Positions 6,555 to 7,242 of a stretch of DNA of 7,242 bases are shown here, piece by piece. A program made the position numbers and the translations under genes. The DNA is from Desulfurococcales archaeon (GTDB taxonomy: Archaea; Thermoproteota; Thermoprotei_A; Sulfolobales; Desulfurococcaceae): positions 1 through 7,242 of the forward strand of contig WAML01000088.1 of the NCBI GenBank assembly GCA_015522345.1, given 5' to 3'. Every line of letters begins with the position of its first letter. Position 1 is the stretch's first letter. The notes under the pieces were generated by a model, which saw only the letters and a list, made by a program, of their open reading frames with translations, was not told where the DNA came from and did not search any database.

Positions 6555-7137
6555 TATAGTTGACAAGGCTATGGAGTTGGCAAAGAATATTCTAGGAAAT
6601 GATTTTGGCCACGGATTCCCACATGTACTAAGAGTATATAGGATAGCCTATAGTATCGTAGATAATGAAAAACTAAATATAGACAACTTTATACTAGATA
6701 CATCAATATATCTCCATGATATAGGTAGAGCTATTGGAGAACCCCATGCATACTATTCTAAATTACTGGCACAAGCATTTCTAGAAGAAGAAGGAGTTGA
6801 TGAATCAAGTAAAAGACTTATTATAAACGCTATTGAGTACCACAGCTTTAGTTATTCAAAGAAAAATATGATAAAGCCCCTATCTATAGAAGCAAAAGTA
6901 TTGAGCGACGCTGACAAACTAGATGCACTAGGTATAGTAGGCTTTATACGAGTATTCCACTACGGATGTATGCATGGAAGAACTCTCGAGTATAATATAG
7001 ATCATTTCTATAAGAAAATCTTCAAATTAAAGGATCTAATGCATTTCGAGTACTCTAGAAGGAAAGCTATAGAACTAGAGAAAAAGACGAGAAGAGCTCT
7101 TGAAGAACTCCTTGAAGAACTCAATTATACAAAATAA
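6532..7137 (+). CDS. HD-domain metal-dependent phosphohydrolase (YpgQ/YedJ-like)
   Basis: This is a soluble 201-residue protein of the HD superfamily, close to the usual length of the YpgQ/YedJ group. Metal-binding motifs appear in order: His31 in GHGFPHVLRV, the HD pair His62-Asp63 in YLHDIG, His72, His104 in IEYHSFSY and Asp126/Asp128 in LSDADKLDALG (124-134), followed by the family-typical IVGFIRVFHYG. All expected ligands are present, so it should be active. Some bacterial relatives hydrolyse (deoxy)nucleoside triphosphates with Mn2+; the substrate here is unknown. The C-terminus is a charged helix with a tandem LEEL duplication. GTG 6532 is preceded by GGTG at 6521-6524, and the gene overlaps the small membrane protein gene by 23 bp, so it is probably cotranscribed. 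A functional link to MoxR is not evident from the sequence. Confidence 0.92.
   Translation: MNQERRNNIVDKAMELAKNILGNDFGHGFPHVLRVYRIAYSIVDNEKLNIDNFILDTSIYLHDIGRAIGEPHAYYSKLLAQAFLEEEGVDESSKRLIINAIEYHSFSYSKKNMIKPLSIEAKVLSDADKLDALGIVGFIRVFHYGCMHGRTLEYNIDHFYKKIFKLKDLMHFEYSRRKAIELEKKTRRALEELLEELNYTK
7099..7122 (+). repeat. Two tandem copies of a 12-bp unit at the end of the HD gene
   Basis: CTTGAAGAACTC occurs twice back to back without mismatch and encodes LEEL-LEEL near the C-terminus of the HD protein. Identity at the synonymous positions suggests a recent in-frame duplication by slippage. It lengthens an already acidic, leucine-rich helix. Confidence 0.7.
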
Positions 7138-7147
7138 GAGATTATTC

Positions 7148-7206
7148 AGCCTGGGGTTCTCTTTTCTATCATCGCCTATAAGCTCAACAGCGGCGAGCAT
7201 CAACAT
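7148..7206. other. G+C-elevated intergenic patch with bulged hairpin; possible structured RNA
   Basis: About half of these 59 bases are G or C, against roughly a third elsewhere. On the plus strand TCGCC (7172-7176) pairs with GGCGA (7192-7196), and inside it GCT (7182-7184) pairs with AGC (7189-7191) around a CAAC loop, leaving TATAA as a five-base bulge. The minus strand has C-box-like (TTGATGC, GATGATA) and D-box-like (CTGA) pieces but no clean C/D sRNA. The same bases are open on the minus strand for a short protein (ATG at 7206), so coding sequence is the main alternative. Promoter and exact ends are unknown. Confidence 0.25.
7157..7167 (+). terminator. Possible pyrimidine-tract terminator after the operon
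   Basis: TTCTCTTTTCT lies 20 bases after the HD stop codon. Archaeal RNA polymerase can terminate at T-rich runs without a hairpin, and this is the only such tract between the last gene and the edge. The run is short and broken by C, so the call is weak. Confidence 0.25.
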
Positions 7207-7242
7207 CTATAGAAAAACTATATGATCACTCCTAATTAAATC

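Noticed and set aside
7148..7206. tRNA or CRISPR in the 3' intergenic region
   Set aside because: No T-loop, anticodon arm or acceptor pairing fits a tRNA, and there are no repeated units with spacers.
1..7242. Mobile element or insertion sequence
   Set aside because: No transposase or integrase motif, terminal inverted repeats or broken genes were seen, and the operon genes share the same composition.

Overview
The window looks like a piece of a hyperthermophilic archaeal chromosome, most likely a crenarchaeon of the Desulfurococcales/Ignisphaera type. The pointers are a low G+C content (about one third by eye), Arg codons that are mostly AGA/AGG, heavy use of ATA for Ile, frequent GTG and TTG starts preceded by GGTG- or GGAGG-type Shine-Dalgarno sequences inside the upstream gene, and almost no intergenic space. 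The taxon is inferred from composition and gene style only; no rRNA or other marker gene is present.

Positions 1-7137 are one tightly packed plus-strand block that reads as a single operon, with its beginning lost off the left edge. In order: a secreted or membrane-anchored protein with a C-terminal DUF4129-like tail (5' truncated; its signal peptide is visible in the first 63 bases); a DUF4350-like membrane protein with a large extracellular domain; a MoxR-family AAA+ ATPase; a DUF58 protein with a von Willebrand A-like domain; a polytopic membrane protein I do not recognise; a small two-helix membrane protein; and a soluble HD-domain metal-dependent phosphohydrolase resembling the YpgQ/YedJ group. 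Neighbours overlap or lie within a few bases of each other, which suggests translational coupling.

The first four genes are the known MoxR/DUF58/DUF4350/DUF4129 association, in which a cytoplasmic MoxR ATPase is thought to act with a vWA-type partner on membrane or envelope proteins. Here the ATPase and the DUF58 domain would sit in the cytoplasm. DUF4350 and the first protein would put large domains on the outside, and the two unrecognised membrane proteins are candidate extra subunits or clients. No transglutaminase, a common further partner, is visible; it could lie upstream. The HD enzyme is probably an operon passenger or a nucleotide-related enzyme, and nothing in its sequence ties it to the MoxR machine.

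Positions 7138-7242 hold no convincing gene. They contain a patch with clearly higher G+C than the rest and a bulged hairpin, plus a minus-strand Shine-Dalgarno-like sequence and a short minus-strand open frame. In an AT-rich hyperthermophile a G+C-rich intergenic patch is a reasonable place to look for a structured RNA, but this is a weak call. The most distinctive small-scale signals elsewhere are a perfect 24-bp palindrome near the end of the polytopic membrane protein gene and an EF-hand/dockerin-like calcium loop in the DUF4350 ectodomain.
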